Positions 54,101 to 57,100 of a DNA stretch of 64,000 nucleotides are shown piece by piece; positions within the stretch are counted from its first letter, which is position 1; the number at the start of each line of letters is the position of its first letter. The notes below the pieces were generated by a model. The model had not been told where the DNA came from and did no database searches. It saw only the letters and a list, made by a program, of their open reading frames with translations. Source of the stretch: Haliclystus octoradiatus (Eukaryota; Cnidaria; Staurozoa; Stauromedusae; Haliclystidae). The DNA is taken from contig OU744447.1 in the NCBI GenBank assembly GCA_916610825.1, positions 22,574,962 to 22,638,961 on the forward strand. Direction: 5' to 3'. A program made the position numbers and the translations under genes.

Positions 54101-57100
54101 TTCTTTTTGATGTTGTGCCTTTGATAGGCTATTATTACTTCAACATAGACAATTAATAAAATAATAATAAATAAATTAACACAAGTTGTACTTTACATAA
54201 AAATATTCCAGTCATCATTTCTGAACTTTAGAGACAACTTTGTTTACCTTGCAAACATTTTGTTAAATGCTTTTCGAAAAGCCACGCAAATGTTCATGGT
54301 TTGGTCACAATTAGCCTAGTTCCAGAATGCCCACTATTCCGCTATTCTACATCTGGGCCTTGTAAAATTTCAGCAAATGAAACAATGCGCTGGTTATATC
54401 ATCTATTTTAGAAACAGAATACAATAGACCACTTGAGACACGCACTTGTAATTTATAGACCTATGTGAAACGATGTGCCTGTGCCCTGTGATGTGTAAAT
54501 CATTTTTAACACCCTTTCAATTCAAAGAGACGTCAAAAAGATATTCATGAGTTAGTAAATTGACCTATCATCATATAAGGTTGCACGTGTCAAGCTGTGA
54601 TCGGTCATTCTGATTTTTTGTAATGAGTGCATCACTTCATTCACTAAAGAATTACATGTCCCCTATACAAAGCAGCTGTTGTTAAAGTGGAATACAGGGG
54701 CATGTGACACATGCCTAGGTCACAATTATCAGCCATTATGGATACCATGGTGGATACATTTTTCTTTTAAGTCAGGCAATCGGATTGGCATTGTATGGTT
54801 GACTATGGCATTTTGCCACTGTTATGATTTAACACCATAGACTTACATCGACTGCTGACGAAAATGTGCAACATGGGGAACAAAGATGGCTGACGCAAAG
54901 GACTTATTTTAGCGCTCTCCTCATTGACATTTTCAAAGTTATTTGATCTCTCCTATAAACTCTTTTGTAATCTAAACTCCAAACAATATGTTCACACTGT
55001 CATAGAAAGATAGTTTAAATAGGATTTTCCTGCCAGCGAAGCAAAATTTGTTCCTCGGATCACAATTATTTTCAAACATTTATGAATAATTTAAAATCAC
55101 ACCGAGAGAAAAGGAAATATAAAAATAAAATAAAAAATACTATTTACCTTCAAATGCGATTAAAAACTAGAATTTTTAACTCATGTATGATGCAACTTGA
55201 AATTGGTAGTCATAAATAACTCTTTTATAAATAAAAATCCTGTTTCATTTACAAACAAAAATTGCTCAAAAAACGGCTTGAAATTTCGCGGTTTTCAAGC
55301 TCTGTTTTGGTACCTTGCGTCAGCCATTATGGATGCCCATGGTCGCTATGTGTTTTCCATGAAGTTTGGCAATGGAATCAGCAGTCTATGTAAGTCTATG
55401 TTTAACACGCATCATGTATATTAGCATCTAGTGTAGTTTAGTCTAGCATAAATTGTCACATACCAGACCATCTAAAACTTCAGTGCTCAAATCTTCAGTC
55501 TCGTATACAATGCATTTCTTTGTTCCAACTCTTCTAACAGTTTTTACATTTGTTGGTGATGGTTCCTAAATGCAATCAATTTATTAGATCAGAAGCATTT
55601 TGATAATCTGTTAAACTGTTTCGGTCGAACCGAATTCCGGTTCATCCCTAAATATATCAAAGAAAGTTTAAAACCTACCTTCAATTTTGCCAAATTCTTT
55701 TTACATGAATGCGATTTTAGTCCAATGTAAGATGTATATGATTTTTGACATTCTTTACAAAGCAAATTCACTGGACATTTCCTACAATGTTCAATACTGT
55801 CTTTGACTGTTTCTATTATTGCATTACATACGTAGTCATGACAGTGAGTTGATCCATGTTCTTCCAAATCAGCAACACATTTGGTGAACTAAAGGAGCAT
55901 AATAAAGTTGGGAAATATCTCATTATCTTAACATGACATAAGGGTCACTGAAAATGACTGAAATGAGAAATAATACAAACACATTAAACTGAGTCTGTAA
56001 ACAATAAACTTTTGGCAATCCTGTTTATTTGTAAATTGAAGCCTTCTGTGAACACACAATCGGACTCACAATAACACAAAATTGTTTATATGGTCCTAAC
56101 ACCTTAAGGGATAAAACTTAACCCTTCCATTGTAAAACAAATCCATGAGTTCATGCACAGTTCATGAACAATTCATGCAAAGTTTATGAACAATTCATGA
56201 ACTTCATGAACAGTTCATGAAAATTTTTGTGTGGGTTCATGAACTGTCACAAAGAAGTCATGAACACTTCATGAACCGGTTCAACAACTGGTTCATGAAT
56301 GTGAAATTGCCTGAAAGTTCATGAACTATCTTTGTCATCCTGAGATAGAAAGGTGTGTGCCTTGCATTTTGAACCGACTAGTTTGAGGCTGAAGTCATAA
56401 TTACAACATTGCACTTACATGAAGATGTTTAAAACGATAATGTTTATTAACATCGGCAGCATACCGAAATGATTCATTGCATATTATGCAATATAATTGT
56501 TTGCAAACAGCGGATATCAAGTCATCTTCTATTGTGCATGTACCAATGTGGAGGAATAATTTATGTGGTGACATGAATGTCTCTTTGCATTCTTTAGCTG
56601 GACAATTTAGATTACCCTCCATGAATGAAGCCCACCAATCTTTGCAAATTTCATACTACACAAAATGAAAGCAGAAGTAAAAACTAACTTAGTTCATGAA
56701 TATGAATTTGCTTTGTAATAAACTTTGGTATCTGACATAAAAGAAAGAAAACAAAACAATAAACCCCTTGAGCTTATGTACGAGAAAAGTCGGGATCCTG
56801 AAAGTCTGACCTAAATTGACCAAAAATCATAAGTTTATAGTTTTTGTAAAACAAATTTCGTAGGATTTCTTTGGTGTTCTTGACTTTAAAGCGATAAAAC
56901 TTAACTAATCTTTGTTCATCTTATTTGATTTATATATCATTAGAACCGCCGTTTTGCGACAGTGGTTCAAAAGTTCTTTGATTTGCGTTCTGTCTCGCAT
57001 GCTTTATGTTTCGCATAATGAAAGAAAATATAGCTTCTTTAACAGTATAAGTTGAATCCAGCAATAACGGCATGCTTAGGAGACAAACTATTGTAATGGT

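Noticed and set aside
55197..55424. 75-codon plus-strand frame
   Set aside because: Lies across the right end and target duplication of the hAT-type element 54836-55400.
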